Positions 1-11,500 of a stretch of 28,727 nucleotides of DNA are shown piece after piece (position 1 is the first letter of the stretch; the number at the start of each line of letters is the position of its first letter). The notes under the pieces are model-generated. The model did no database searches. It was not told the DNA's origin and worked only from the letters and a program-made list of their open reading frames with translations. The stretch comes from Capniomyces stellatus (taxonomy: Eukaryota; Kickxellomycota; Harpellomycetes; Harpellales; Legeriomycetaceae): contig LUVW01000012.1 of the NCBI GenBank assembly GCA_001661515.1, positions 418,884 to 447,610 on the forward strand. Reading direction: 5' to 3'. The translations under genes and the position numbers were made by a program.

Positions 1-1477
1 ACCAAACTTTACACTCCCGGTCTTACTAGTATATTTAGTATTCAGCGATACACTTTGTACTCAACAACGTTAAAGCATCCTATTTTTAGGGTCTCGCTTA
101 TTATAAGTGAACGACATGTATAACGCAACACATTCTGTAATATTGCCTTATATTGAAAATATTGTTAACCGTTTATCAATCTGATTTGTATTTGTATTTA
201 ATTTGATTCGATTTGATCTTGGACGGTTCTTTTAAAATAGCATTATTGGTTAGTTAACCTTATCGAGTCTACAGTTCTAATATTAGGCTGCTTTCAAGCC
301 GAGTACTTTGGTGCTTCCAACTCGCTGTTTGTAATTTGTCATTGTTATTTGATATGCAAGTTTTTGTTATCAGAAACAGACAACAATTTCACTGTGTCAA
401 AGCGTGTAAATAACACCAAAATTGATGCCAACCAGATGCAAATGAAAATGCAGATGAAAGCAACTCATAACGCTTCCGAGATACGATCACCATCAAACTT
501 GCAACCAGTGCTGTCTACCCTAGCAATGGGGTTGGTAATTAGCTTTTTTAGTTACTGCCCAATATTCAAGTGTCTTTTTGCAGCTAAATAAACATGTATA
601 TAACAGGGCTTCGATTTTGGCTTTACAAGCGAGGTGTTTTACAAACCATAGTTTAATTGTTGATTTGTTTTGACAAACTACTATTACCATTGCTTTACTA
701 TAATACTCATTGATGTTCAAATCAGATGGCTCAGTTATAACCTATACGCATTTATGAGAATATTAATCATATTGCTGCCTTTTCTTTTTTCCCTTCTTTC
801 CTTCTATACTTTCGATGCATTTCCCTTCTAGACCTTGCCAATGCAACTTGTGCAGTTTAAGGCATAAAAATGTTCACAGAGGTAAGGAATTTAATAAAAA
901 TTGCTCGAATAACTTGTTAAAATTTTGACTTTAAAGGTGGCGACTTGGCGCCTATAATAGCATTGAGGTTCTATATTCTATGAGTAATTGTCGTAATTGA
1001 TAGTGTTGACAAAAAAATACCACATGAATTTTAATCAATAATTAGAAAATAAGAGAGTTAAATACAGCTTGGCATTGATTAGGGAATAGAAACGTTTAAT
1101 GGACAATTATTCCATTTATTACTGTTGACAATGCAAAAAAGGCAATTGAATCGAAATTTAAAGTTCTAGTTATCTCACCGATTTTAAAACGTTATGCTAT
1201 TACTATTGTTAAAAACTTAGAACCAAAATCAAATAAACTGATATCCGTTCAACACCTTTAAAAAATAGCCTGGTAAAAACATTAGAAATAACTAAAATAA
1301 AAAGGCAAACTATTTAAGGAATACTTTTATCTCCAACTAAAACTAGTTTACTTTAAGTTAATAGACGAGTTAATATATCAAACCAAATATAGTTTTTAAA
1401 TCGGCAGCTTACTTATTTTAACACACAAACACGAACATATACGGTTATTTCAAGTGCGAGATAAATAAAGATACACT
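1..1477. other. Gene-poor AT-rich stretch upstream of the YccF gene
   Basis: I see no convincing gene here on either strand. The longest open stretches (349-591 on plus, 520-720 on minus) overlap each other, have biased composition and match no family I know; the plus-strand one opens at TTG rather than ATG. No tRNA B-box-like sequence stands out. The last part before 1478 is probably promoter and 5' leader of the YccF gene, but I could not pick a specific element. Confidence 0.5.
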
Positions 1478-1870
1478 ATGGGCTGTTTATCACTGATAGG
1501 AAATGTGATTTGGGTGATTTTTGGGGGTTGGTTATATGCACTTATATATTTTCTGGGAGGTATACTATTTATGATAACAATTATTGGTATTCCCTTTGGT
1601 ATATCGTTGTTCAGGTTGGCAAGGGTTTCGTTGTTTCCGTTTGGGAAGGATATAGACATAGAGAGTGTGACTGGGTGCAAGGTGTTGTTTAATATACTGT
1701 GGCTGCTGTTGTTGGGATGGGAACTAGCGATTCTGCATGTTTTGATAGGCGTAATGTATGCGATAACAATTATCGGGCTGCCGTTTGCTTACCAGAGCTT
1801 CAAGCTAGCCAGGGTTGCGCTGTGGCCACTTGGAACAGTAATAAATCGTCGAGATTCAAACATGGTTTAA
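1478..1870 (+). CDS. YccF-family small membrane protein
   Basis: A 130-residue, intronless, very hydrophobic protein that matches the YccF family (Pfam YccF, formerly DUF307), best known as an inner-membrane protein of E. coli with no settled biochemical function. It is built as an internal duplication. Repeat 1 (about residues 8-57) has GNVIW, a hydrophobic span, TIIGIPFG and FRLARVSLFPFG. Repeat 2 (about 71-120) has FNILW, a hydrophobic span, TIIGLPFA and FKLARVALWPLG. The Asn at the head of each repeat (N9, N72) and the LARV.L.P.G end are shared by both halves. The second repeat, with NILWLLLLGWELAILH, is the closest to the bacterial family. It should be an integral membrane protein with two hydrophobic hairpins. 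The length is near that of E. coli YccF (148). The ATG at 1478 is the only sensible start. Its 3' end converges on the protease gene 240 bp away. The family call is firm; cell location and role are unknown. Confidence 0.9.
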   Translation: MGCLSLIGNVIWVIFGGWLYALIYFLGGILFMITIIGIPFGISLFRLARVSLFPFGKDIDIESVTGCKVLFNILWLLLLGWELAILHVLIGVMYAITIIGLPFAYQSFKLARVALWPLGTVINRRDSNMV

Positions 1871-1881
1871 TTATACGTTCA

Positions 1882-1906
1882 AGTATAGTATAGTATAGTA
1901 TAGTAT
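1882..1906. repeat. Pentanucleotide microsatellite (AGTAT)5
   Basis: Five perfect tandem copies of AGTAT start 11 bp after the YccF stop codon, so they lie in its 3' untranslated region. Simple repeats like this are expected to vary in length between isolates. Confidence 0.9.
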
Positions 1907-1978
1907 ATTATCATTTATATTATAATGTTTTATTAACGTTTGGAAAGTGAATAATCGATAAACACATAATTGTAGTAA

Positions 1979-1989
1979 GGGGGGGGGGG
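1979..1989. repeat. G11 homopolymer
   Basis: Eleven consecutive G in an otherwise AT-rich spacer between two convergent genes. The window's other long G/C run (15632-15690) is also a homopolymer and is where the assembly breaks. Confidence 0.9.
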
Positions 1990-2091
1990 TGCTGTTGAGT
2001 GTGATGATTTGTAAAAGATCGATTGGTGAACATGTGGTTAATCAGTTAACAGTCTATAAATGTATAAGCAAACCTAAAAAGCAAAAGTAGT

Positions 2092-2097
2092 AATAAA
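2092..2097 (+). terminator. Candidate polyadenylation signal AATAAA for the YccF gene
   Basis: A canonical AATAAA hexamer about 220 bp after the YccF stop and just before the end of the opposing protease gene. If used, the two convergent transcripts would nearly touch or overlap. The hexamer is common by chance in AT-rich DNA, so support is weak. Confidence 0.3.
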
Positions 2098-2110
2098 AAT
2101 TTAAAAAAAA

Positions 2111-5100
2111 CTACATCATTTTGCAGTTTTTATATTGGGACTTGAGGTTTTTGGAAGAATGGTGGGATGTATTCTGTTTGGAATTACGTTTAGACTCTTT
2201 GTTTAAATTTGGCGAAAGGAAGGGTGAGTTGGTGCTGGTATGGTTTCTAGGAGCAAGATTGTGGCTGTTGAGGGTGGAATTGGCTGTGGAAGAGTTTTGA
2301 TTGTTGTGGTTCGATTGCTGGGTGTGGCGAGAATGGTGAGTGATTGAGCTTCGAGGGCTTTTGTAAACAGCATGGTTGGAATCAGTAGTACGGAAGTTTG
2401 GGCCAAATGGGTAGAATTTGCATGATGGAATGTGTAGTTTTTGGGAGTTGGAGTAAAAGGTGGATACATTTGAGATATCAGACAAAAGGCTGGCATGGGT
2501 GTTGGTAACAAAGTTCAAAAAAATCCTTAGTCCAAGAGCGCTGGTGAAGTCATCGCGGGTAAGTGAAGATTTGATGAATGAAGTTGGGCGTGAGTACGAA
2601 GGTGGGAGTAGCGATAGTGATAGTGGTAGGGGTGGAGTTGAAGTTGAGATTTTGGGTGAGATTTTGGGTGAGATTGTGGGTGAGATTGTGGATGAGAGCG
2701 AGGGAATATGTGGTTTGTTGGTGTTGTTTCTGGGCGTGGCCAGTAGCCCGTTGGTAGATTGAGCATCGCTGACAAATTGATAGTCACTGTAAGGTGTGAT
2801 TTCGTTTAGGAGACGCAGACAGCTTTTGACGTGACTGCTGAGTAGGCCTCGTTGTAGTGATGGAAAAACCGGACAGGAGCAGTCGGGTCCTTTAGGTAAC
2901 AGTTCGTTACCATTAACATTGATATTGTTGATGAGCGAGTAGTAGTCAAACAGCGAATCAACCAGAACAAAATTCAGCAGCGAACTTTGCAGCAGTTTTA
3001 GGTTTTTCAAGTCATTGTTGATTTCCTTGGCAAAGTCACAAATTTCGTTTTGGATATCAGCTAAGCCAGATTGGCTAAAAGTTGAAAAGTTTCTACTGCT
3101 ACAATCAGCCGAATCAGAGTCAGGTGATTTGTGAAGCGAGACAGCTGTGCTTGGACAGCCCAAAGCAGCGCCCAGACAGTCAGTGTTTCCTAACAACCGG
3201 CTGTCAATTGAGGACTTCGAAGGAGTAATAAGGCCATCGGGGGTGTCTGAGCCAATAAATTCGCCAAGGTACAGCAGATTTGTGGCTTCCGCAGCTAAAG
3301 TGTGGATGTATTCGTAGCTCAGTTCGCCAAAGCCAGATTGAGTGTTCTCGTTAACGCCTTGAGGTAGCTTGTATTCATTTTCCTTGGGGTCATTTAGTTT
3401 GGATTCATTTAGTTTGGGGTCATTTTCGAAATTTTTGATTGGAATTTCAACTCTTTGCAAGTGGTAAAAAAAGAAATACCCATCGCTTGATATTTCATCC
3501 ATGCACTCGGTTATTTCGTCAATAGTTTTGTACGACCGGAACCTATTGTTCCCAGATATATCAAGGTCGTCAAACCGAATAATTTCAGGATACAGATTTG
3601 CCGAGCCTGCACGTTCAGCAGCTTCTAAATCCCCAACCCTACCCAAACCACCCAAATCCAAATTCAAATCCAGATTCAAATCCAGATTCAAGTCCAAATC
3701 CATATCTAAGGGACCATTCACAGCGTTGCTACCATCAACCAACAAAGCTTCACAGGCTAAATTTTCGTTACTTTCGGTTGCAGAATGCAGTTCTCGAACT
3801 TCAGAGGTTGTTATGTAGTCTGAATCAAGCCTTTTCAGTCTAACTGCACTTGATTCCGGCACATATTTGTAGCTTTTAGGGGCTAGATTTTCCAAGTCAA
3901 TTGAGATTTTGTTGTTTATTTTGTCTTGACTTTCTTGACTATTTGTTGTTGGAACATGTTGTGGCTCATCAACACTGACCACAAATTCTGGTGCACAATC
4001 ACTGGCTTGTGACTCATCAATATTCCTAACGTCGCTGTTTTTGTGCACCTCAACTTTGACCTTTTTCAAGAATAAAATGTCATTGTTACCCGCACTCGCA
4101 CTCGCGTCACCGTTTTCAGACTCGCTAGTTTTTTCTGATTTGCTCGTATTTTCTGGATTGTTGGAATTGCTGGTGCTGCTTGCTTCTGCACTTTGGTTAT
4201 TTAATAGATCGTTATCTGGAAGACTGTTGATTCTTTCCAATGCCATGGAGTTGTCAATTCCTTGCTTGTTGGATTTAGAATTGGACTCGGACTTTTGTTT
4301 CGCAGACGCGTTTGATTTTGACTTGGAGTTTGACCTAGACAGTGGGTTGAGTTTTGGTGATTTCAAACTTAGCTTCATCCCGGTTTCAGATATTATGTTT
4401 ATAAAGGACCGGGTTCTTTTCTTTAAATAGCCTCTATCAGCTTTGGTCTGTTCACCAACAATATCTGCAGTCGGCAGCTCCAGTCCGTTCCCGTCAACAA
4501 AGCAAAACTGCTTTGACTCTTTTCTGATTGGCAAATTTTCTTTGAAATCCACACCAGGCACATTACGTGGCTGGTCTATTTCAATTGCTACGCTGCTGCT
4601 GGGGTGAACCAGAGCGTCTTCTTTCAGAACCAAGTTGTACGAAATGTAGTGGCCTGAGTTGTTTGTGTCTCCTTTATGGCAAACCACAGATCTCAGAACC
4701 AGTCTGTACTCAGTTCGGAAACTATGATTAGCGTCCTGATTTACACCATCAAAAGTTTCAATCCCTGTCTTATACCCACAGGCCAGATTTCCATCATTAC
4801 CATTTTGCACAGCTGGGACTGAGCTTGCATTGTCCGCCAAACCATAGCCTGTATCTTTTTTGTCTGTATTTGTGGTTCTTGGGTAGTCCAAATCAAGCTT
4901 CAAGCCAGAGTTCAGGCCGTCTGGCAGGATATTAATCACGCAATTGCCGCTATCCACCTCTGAAAAAGGTTTGTTGAGGCCATCATATTTCATGTCAGCA
5001 ATACTGCGTTCACTTGTGCTCGTACTCTTGCTTTTGTTGTCTTTGAGCGACTCAATCGTGTTTTTATTCCTCAAAATCGTCTTTTTCAACCCTGACTTGA

Positions 5101-7177
5101 TGGTTCCAAACAATTGCTGGTTTGGCTTCTTCATTTCAACGTCAATCCCCCCACTATTCTCTATACTTGTTGTTGAGCCCAGATCCATTCCAGCTTTAAC
5201 ATTGCAAAGGCTGTTGGTGGGCCAGGAATTCATATTTGCTACTGGTTCTACCAATGTATCTTCCCGCATTAGCCCGGCTTTCATCGACTCACCACCGCCG
5301 CCATGTCGATCACCAACTGCATTTCTTGGATTGACAAAGTCATCGTTTCCATACAATGTATCAGACAAACTGAACCTGCTTTTAAACTCATAGCCCACAG
5401 CCTCAATGTCAGACTTGTCGGAAATGTTGCTGCTACTTTCTGTTTTACTTCCAGTTTTAGTGGAGGTTTTGTCAAGTGGTGCATTCAGCTCTATTTGCAG
5501 GTCATCTAGTTCATCCAACGAAATAGTTTTCACAGCCGAAACTTCCAATCCGTGGTAATCCAAGCCAAGCGGGTTTGCAGCATCAAAAGAGCCTGCAAGT
5601 TCAACATCAACATTCGTGTCAGGCTTAAGACTTGATTTGAAATTTGGCTGGTTTACATTTTTTGCTGAATGGGCTGCAATGTCATTATTATCGGTGTTGA
5701 TATTGTTGCTGTTGGTGTGGACTGTTGGCTTGACCAGGCTGGTTACGTCCATGACAATTGGGACAACAACCTTGTCGCCAATGCGGCTGATATTCCCGTA
5801 CAGGTCTGAAGTGTATCTTTTGAGTAGAATCGGAATAATTAGCGAGTCATCGGGGTATTCGTCTTGTGTAGCAAGAGTTGCAAGTCCAAGTTCGTTTTCA
5901 GCTGTGTAGTAGGGGAAAATCTCCATAAACGACCAAGCATTGGTTTTGACTTTTGATCGCGAGTCTTCACCGTCGTTTTGGACATTTCTTTCGATTTTTT
6001 CAATCAGATTATCAAAAAAGTACTGTTTAATCATATCTTGCAGCATTATTGGTTGGTTTTGCTGGTTGGCTGGGGTTGCGCTGGATTGTGCCGAGTTTGC
6101 GCTTGCATTACTTTTGGAATAAGTGGCGTTTATTGGGATTTCAAGGAACCGCTGAGTAACAACCTTTTCGTCGCCTGATTCAGAATCAGCGCCATGAACC
6201 AGTGTCACTTCAAGAGGCAAGTACGGGAGTTTAAGAGTGTCGGTTAAAAACAAAAAAAGCTCGCCGACATCCTGTTGGCTGTTTGGGTTGGAGTCGTAGT
6301 AGCCAAAAGTTTCGCCTAGCCAGCCACAATTAATAAGGTGCGATCGCAGGTTGTGGACCATGGCTGTCGTTATTAGACGTCCAGACCGTAAACAGTTGAC
6401 AACAAACCTGCAGTACAGTTTCAGTTCGTCTGCAGGCTCTGACCCAACGCTTCTTGGGCTTAGCAGTCCATCGTAGCCGTTCCACAGCCCAAACATCGAC
6501 ATAAACAGCGAGTCCAAGTAGCAGGTTGTGTAGTTTAGATTTTCAAACCCCAGCTGGACCTGCTGTTTGTCTACCGGATAAACCACGCCTTCGCACGAGT
6601 CCTTGTATATTTTGAACATATTCGCCATGTTCTCTATATCTGCACCACCCACGGCTTCAGCAGAAACAAACTTGTTTATCATTTCATTTAGCTGCTCCTT
6701 TTCAAACTCACCAATATTCTCAGCTACAAAGCTCTCGTTTACTATTTACCACCAATAAAACCAAGGCCAAACACCAACATTTATTTCAATTATTAGTTTT
6801 ATTTACTGTATTGAGACGTCAATACTTGTTTCTGCTCAACTTCTCTCAAGTTCAAGCAGAGTTCTATCACTAATATTGATCCGTTCAACTATTTCATCCC
6901 ATAATTGGATTAAATAAGTACGAGTTTAGCTATTAAACTTACATTGTCTACATGTTTCTTTCTTTTGCAGAGTGCTGCTTTTTAAAACATAGCTGAAATT
7001 GTCAAAAATGCTTCCCTTAACCTTTCCAACACTGACAAACGAGCTGGCTCTTTTGTTTTTCGAGTAGCCCTTCCGCCGCAGTATTTTTCTTGATATTCGA
7101 AACCTGCTTTTTTTCTTTATTGAATCTACCTTATACAGGCTGGGCGTTTTGTCTTTTGTTGTTTTGTTGTTGTTCAT
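2111..7177 (-). CDS. Ubiquitin-specific protease (peptidase C19), two exons
   Basis: Exons on the minus strand are 7177-6943 and 6741-2111. The intron 6742-6942 has a GTAAGT donor and TAG acceptor. The join keeps frame and gives 1621 residues; an in-frame TAA just upstream of the acceptor excludes starting further back in exon 2. Exon 1 (residues 1-78) is Lys/Arg-rich. The catalytic core shows a Cys box TTCYLDSLFMSMF (Cys152), a QQDVGEL box (about 234-240), a His box SGHYISY (His776) and FVDGNG with the likely third catalytic residue Asp828. A closing strand GYFFFYHLQ sits near 1167. These are the C19 landmarks in order, so it should remove ubiquitin from conjugates. The domain normally spans about 350 residues; here two low-complexity inserts stretch it over about 1000. 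The tail after 1170 is Ser/Asn/Pro-rich and ends in a basic stretch. I cannot name the subfamily. The N-terminus is uncertain: an in-frame ATG at 7402 could be the true start. Confidence 0.9.
2643..2695. repeat. 12-bp coding repeat in the protease C-terminal tail
   Basis: About four imperfect copies of a 12-bp unit like GAGATTTTGGGT. On the coding strand they encode a run of Ser-Pro-Thr/Lys-Ile units (ISPTISPKISPKIS). It is a low-complexity expansion within the disordered tail, not a separate element. Confidence 0.75.
3652..3708. repeat. 12-bp coding repeat encoding Asp-Leu-Asn-Leu units
   Basis: Imperfect 12-bp repeats on the coding (minus) strand encode alternating Asp/Leu/Asn (DLNLDLNLDLNL). 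They lie in the second insert of the protease catalytic domain, between the His/Asp boxes and the closing strand. Repeat slippage is a likely source of the insert. Confidence 0.75.
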
Positions 7178-7402
7178 ATCATCTATTTCTATATTACTTT
7201 TGATTCTACTGTTTAAATTGAATGGAATTTGCCTTGCACTTTTTTTATTCTACTTTAAAATTAAATTATACTTTATTAGATTACTATTCCTTGTATTATC
7301 ACAGCCGGTACTGTTGGTGTTGTCGGTGTTATTGTCGGTATTGTTATCGATGTTGTTATCAGTATTGTTATTTGTTTTTGAATCGAATTCAGTTATATCC
7401 AT
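7178..7402 (-). other. Possible N-terminal extension of the protease gene, or an upstream ORF
   Basis: Upstream of the annotated start the same reading frame runs back to an ATG at 7402 in a good context (AAACATGG), interrupted by a single TAG. A 39-nt segment, 7233-7271, starts with GTATAA and ends with CAAG; removing it deletes the stop and keeps frame. The result would add 62 Asn/Asp/Thr-rich residues. The alternative is an upstream ORF of about 50 codons ending at that TAG. The start at 7177 has a weaker context (G at -3, A at +4). A 39-nt intron is shorter than the others in this window (about 97-745), so this stays a proposal. Confidence 0.35.
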
Positions 7403-8508
7403 GTTTAGTATTTCAATGTTTTCCTAATGTACAAATCTGATAAATGCGTGTTTTATTGATTGTAGTCTATATATGTGCAACGCTGTAAGCGAGTCGAAGA
7501 AAACAAGGTTTGTTGAGACCAAGATTCGGGATAATTTAGTAGCAAGTGTGAAGCCTTTTGAATATTTTATATATACTAAATTCCTATTACTATTTTTTCC
7601 ACAATTTGGATTTAATGTTGAATTGTCTCAATAATAAAAAAAGGTCAGCCGCACCAGTCGTATTTAAACAAAGTAGGGGAATGAAAAAAGAAAAGAAGAA
7701 AAAAAAAGTGAATTTGTTACTTTAACAAAGTGAATAGAGTAAATTTAAATAGTTAGTGAGTAGAGTTTGAACAAGTGACTTCTAGCGCAAGTTTGTGAAA
7801 AAAAGGATATTAAAGAAAAAAGAAAAAAAAAGGAACGGCAATAAAATCTGAAATAACAACACATTGAGTTATCGAATATTGTTGATATATAATTGAAAAG
7901 GGGATGTGAAAAAGAAAAAAATTAGGAGAGAATGAAGCCCAAGTAAGTAAATGGAGTTGGCAATTGGACAATTCTGCTAAATCAGTGGCCAATAAAAGTG
8001 AGTAAATAATGAATTAGGTTTGGTAAACAAAGACGTGAATAACTTTACTATTTTTGTTCCAACTATTTAATTGCACAAATTTGAAATAGAGTTTGTGTAG
8101 CAAATAATATGTTATAAAGTGAGTAAATAAATGGTAAAAACAGGCAAATCAGGTGGCCATAAATCAACAATGAGTTTAGTGGGAAGTTGGCGAAACAATT
8201 CGAAATGCATCAAGAGTTGCGGACATGGGTTTATTGCCAAGTTGGAAAACAACTTTATCAACCTCAAAGTACCCAAGATCAAGCCACACGGATGAGGTTA
8301 ATGTGGAGTAACGATGACAATAAAAACAAAGAGAAAGGAAACTGAGATGGATGTAGGCAAGAGAATGAATTAATAGATGAAGTATTTATAAATTAGTAAA
8401 TGTATAAAAACCAAAACCAAAACAAAAATAGAAACCAAATTAAAAAAAAATAAAAACTTGAACCAAAATATATCAAATATAGCCAAAATAAAAATATAAA
8501 CACATGAA
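7403..8508. other. Spacer between the Snt2 3' end and the protease promoter
   Basis: Very A-rich on the plus strand (7670-8040 and 8390-8500), as expected for the 3' flank of one minus-strand gene followed by the promoter of the next. The only open frame I find notable is the 54-codon ORF at 8131-8295, entered separately. No RNA gene was recognised. Confidence 0.5.
8131..8295 (+). CDS. Candidate small ORF, 54 residues, unrecognised
   Basis: An ATG-to-TGA frame with higher GC and more balanced amino-acid use than the A-rich sequence around it. The product is basic and Gly/Ser-rich at the start (MVKTGKSGGHKS), has a central CIKSCGHGF with two Cys and one His, and ends in KVPKIKPHG. I recognise no family. 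It lies on the strand opposite both flanking genes. It could be a real small gene, an exon or relic of a lost gene, or chance. There is no splice-site or regulatory support. Confidence 0.25.
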   Translation: MVKTGKSGGHKSTMSLVGSWRNNSKCIKSCGHGFIAKLENNFINLKVPKIKPHG

Positions 8509-11500
8509 TTATGATATAAAGCAATTGTGACAAACCCAACTAACATTGTTGGTGTTGGGACCATCACAAACGGAAACATGGCCAGCTTGATTGTTGCAAG
8601 GATCAATACCAATGTCAAAGACATCAGAGTTGGAAACGAGAAGGTTATTGACAGAATTTGTGAATGTGGGCAGAGCATTGGAGCTGGGCTGTTTGTTGGT
8701 GGTATGGGGGTATGAGATTTTGTGCCAAAATGGGGATATTTTGGCAAGGCATTTGCAGCAGGAAACCGGGGTTTTTGGGCTGGGCAGTGAATCATCAACA
8801 CCGTTACGGATGTTCAATTCAATCTCCAAGTCGTGCCCCGGTTGCAAATCGGGGCCAAGCCTGTTTTCGTTTGCTGTTGAATGTGCTGGTTGTGTTGGTT
8901 GTGCCAAGCTGGAGCCGTTACTCTTGACAGACTTGTAGTTTACTCGCTCGTGATTAGTTTCATTTCTGGAAACAATCTTATTTTCAACCACTTTACTGAT
9001 CAAACTGGATATCACGCCACCACCAACACTATTGTTTCTGCTACTCGCATCTGTATAGTTATTGGTGTTTAAACTGAGTTTTGTGCTGGTGTTTCTGGCT
9101 GTTGGTTGCTCATTTCCCCCGACTTCCAGGGCACTAGTTCTATAGTCCAGCGGAATCGATACAGGCTTTACGTAGGCCGAGTGCGAGGGACAAAACATAC
9201 TTAATTTCAAGCCTTTTAATCTTGTTTCCGCATCTTTGTTGCCACCAGCACCCAAATAGCAATTGTTTCGCAAACACATAATCTCCAAACTGTCTGCTGG
9301 AAATCCAAACAGCTCAGACTCACAGCCGTTTTGGCCAAACAAGCTAATACTCACTAGCCAGCTCGAGCTACCAAGGCTCTTTGATACTCGATTGGGTCTG
9401 TGGTCTTCTTTCTCCAAATACACTTTGCCCAGCTTGTTTATTTTCTTCAATCTGCTTAGCATACTGGATCTGTCAACCCCAAGCCCTTCTTTTTTGACTG
9501 GTTCATCTGGGCTGAATCTGTTTACTAGCATGTCCTTTGATTCGGCATTGTCTGTGTCTAGAGTCTTTTGCACTTTATTTGGCTTGTCTACCAAGTCAGA
9601 AGCCGACGAATTCGACCTCTTTCTTAGCCCATAATACTCGTTGTTTTCTTCTTTTGTGTAATTACCGTTCTCAACAAACCCCATATCCTCCAGTTTGATG
9701 CTCGGCTTTTTATGTTCCACTCCTAGTTCCAAACTTTGTTCCAAACTTTGTTCCGTACTTTGTTCCGTACTTGAACTCAAACCAAAACCTGAACCAAAAC
9801 CTGAACTAAAACCTGAACTAAAACCTGAACTAAAACCTGAACTAAAACCAGGCCCAGAACTACACTCTGATTGCAGGCTTGAACCCGAGTCAGAGCCAGA
9901 GTCTGAATCCGAATTTAAACCATTTACCTTTGAGCCATACTCTGATCCTGACCCTGAGTCTGGATTAGAATTAGAACCAGAGTCTGACTCAGAACTGGAT
10001 TCAAACCCAGACGCTGAGCTAAACCCATTACTGTATTTGGTTTCCAGACCTGAATTAGATCCAGATCTCAGGTTCAAGTTTGGTGTTGATGTTGATATTG
10101 ACAACGAACCAGATCTTGACGGCTGTACCGATTCAGTTCCAGTGCTTTTGTTTTGGCTGTTGCGCTTTATTCTATTGGTCGACTTTGACTTTACCCTTGA
10201 TTTTTCAAGTGCAGATCGGCTGCTTATGAATGCACAAAACGGATGCACAAATGAACCACAAATCTTGAAATCCACGTCCCTGTTGTACACCATTTCTGAT
10301 CCAACATTACCAACCAAAGCTTTGCTCAACGAACCTATCACCCTACCAGTCACCAAACGCCCGTCCTTGACATCACCGCCATCACAACCCTGCTGGCTCG
10401 TCTCCTGCTTAGCTTCTACCTTTGCACTCGGTTTGTTGGCCATTAGTTGGTCCAGCTTGGCATCAACGATTTTATAACCGTTACCGATTGCACTGGTCGA
10501 AACCCCACTGGTCAGCTTGTACTTTCGTTCCAAACAGCTCATCAGCCTATCGCTCACCACCTCATACCCGCCTCCATCACCACCAACCACCATGTCTCTA
10601 CTTGACACCTTTCCCATCAGCCCCTTTCCATCTGACCCATTTAGGCAGCATGGCAAAACCACACCCTTTTGTCTGCTGCAAATCAGACATTTCTGCCCCC
10701 AATTTTCTCTTGGAATCTCCTCAAACTCACCCACAACCATCTCGCTTACACTGTACCTGTACCACTCCGCGGCCCAAAGATCCAAACGGCCATCCACACT
10801 GCTGCTTAGAGGCTTGGGACACACCTTGCGTCTTTTCTTAGTTATTCTGAGGCTTGGCACCATCAGCGCACAAATCACGTGCACCCAGTTATTCCCTGCT
10901 GTTCTCCACATCGGCTCCTGTCCATTCCCCACAACCTGTTTTTTGCTGCCCGACCTGCTAGCCCTGGTTTTTGGCTCCAGTCCTGTTGTTTTTGACGTTC
11001 TGTGTGTACATAGCACACACTTCCTGTACGTTGTTATTGCCGGCGCCTCCAAGTTAATACAAAAATCACAGTTCCATTCCAACTCTTGGAAGCTTCGACC
11101 CCTTGGTTCACCCGCCTCCCTGCTCACATTGCCACCCTTACCGATGTTTCCTGTGTTGGCAAGTTTCTTGGCTGGAACTCGTTCAACTGGGTTCCCGTAA
11201 CAGCCATTGTGCACTGTCACTTCGCATCTACTGCACTTTAGCATCAGCAGCTCCAGACTCGCGCCATGCTTCCCTTTTTCCTCAGTCACTCTTCCTTCTT
11301 CACTGCTGGCACCGTCTGCACTCTGTATGCAAGCTGCCTTCCCATTGCACACTCTACACACCAGCCTTGTTCTTTTTATTTTTTTTTGCTCAACTGAATC
11401 GGCAGCTTTGTTTACAACCTCAACATCAGTTTTGTTGCTGCTAATAGCCGGGACTTTGTCTTGCTCAACCTGCACTGGCATGCTTCCCACACCGGTATTG

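Noticed and set aside
349..591. 80-codon plus-strand frame near the window start
   Set aside because: Non-ATG start, Met/Gln/Lys low complexity, overlaps another chance frame on the opposite strand, no recognisable motif.
9695..10477. 260-codon plus-strand frame rich in Pro, Lys, Glu and Leu
   Set aside because: It is the antisense of the Ser/Gly/Glu repeat region of SNT2; the regular repeat and lack of stop codons on the complement produce it.
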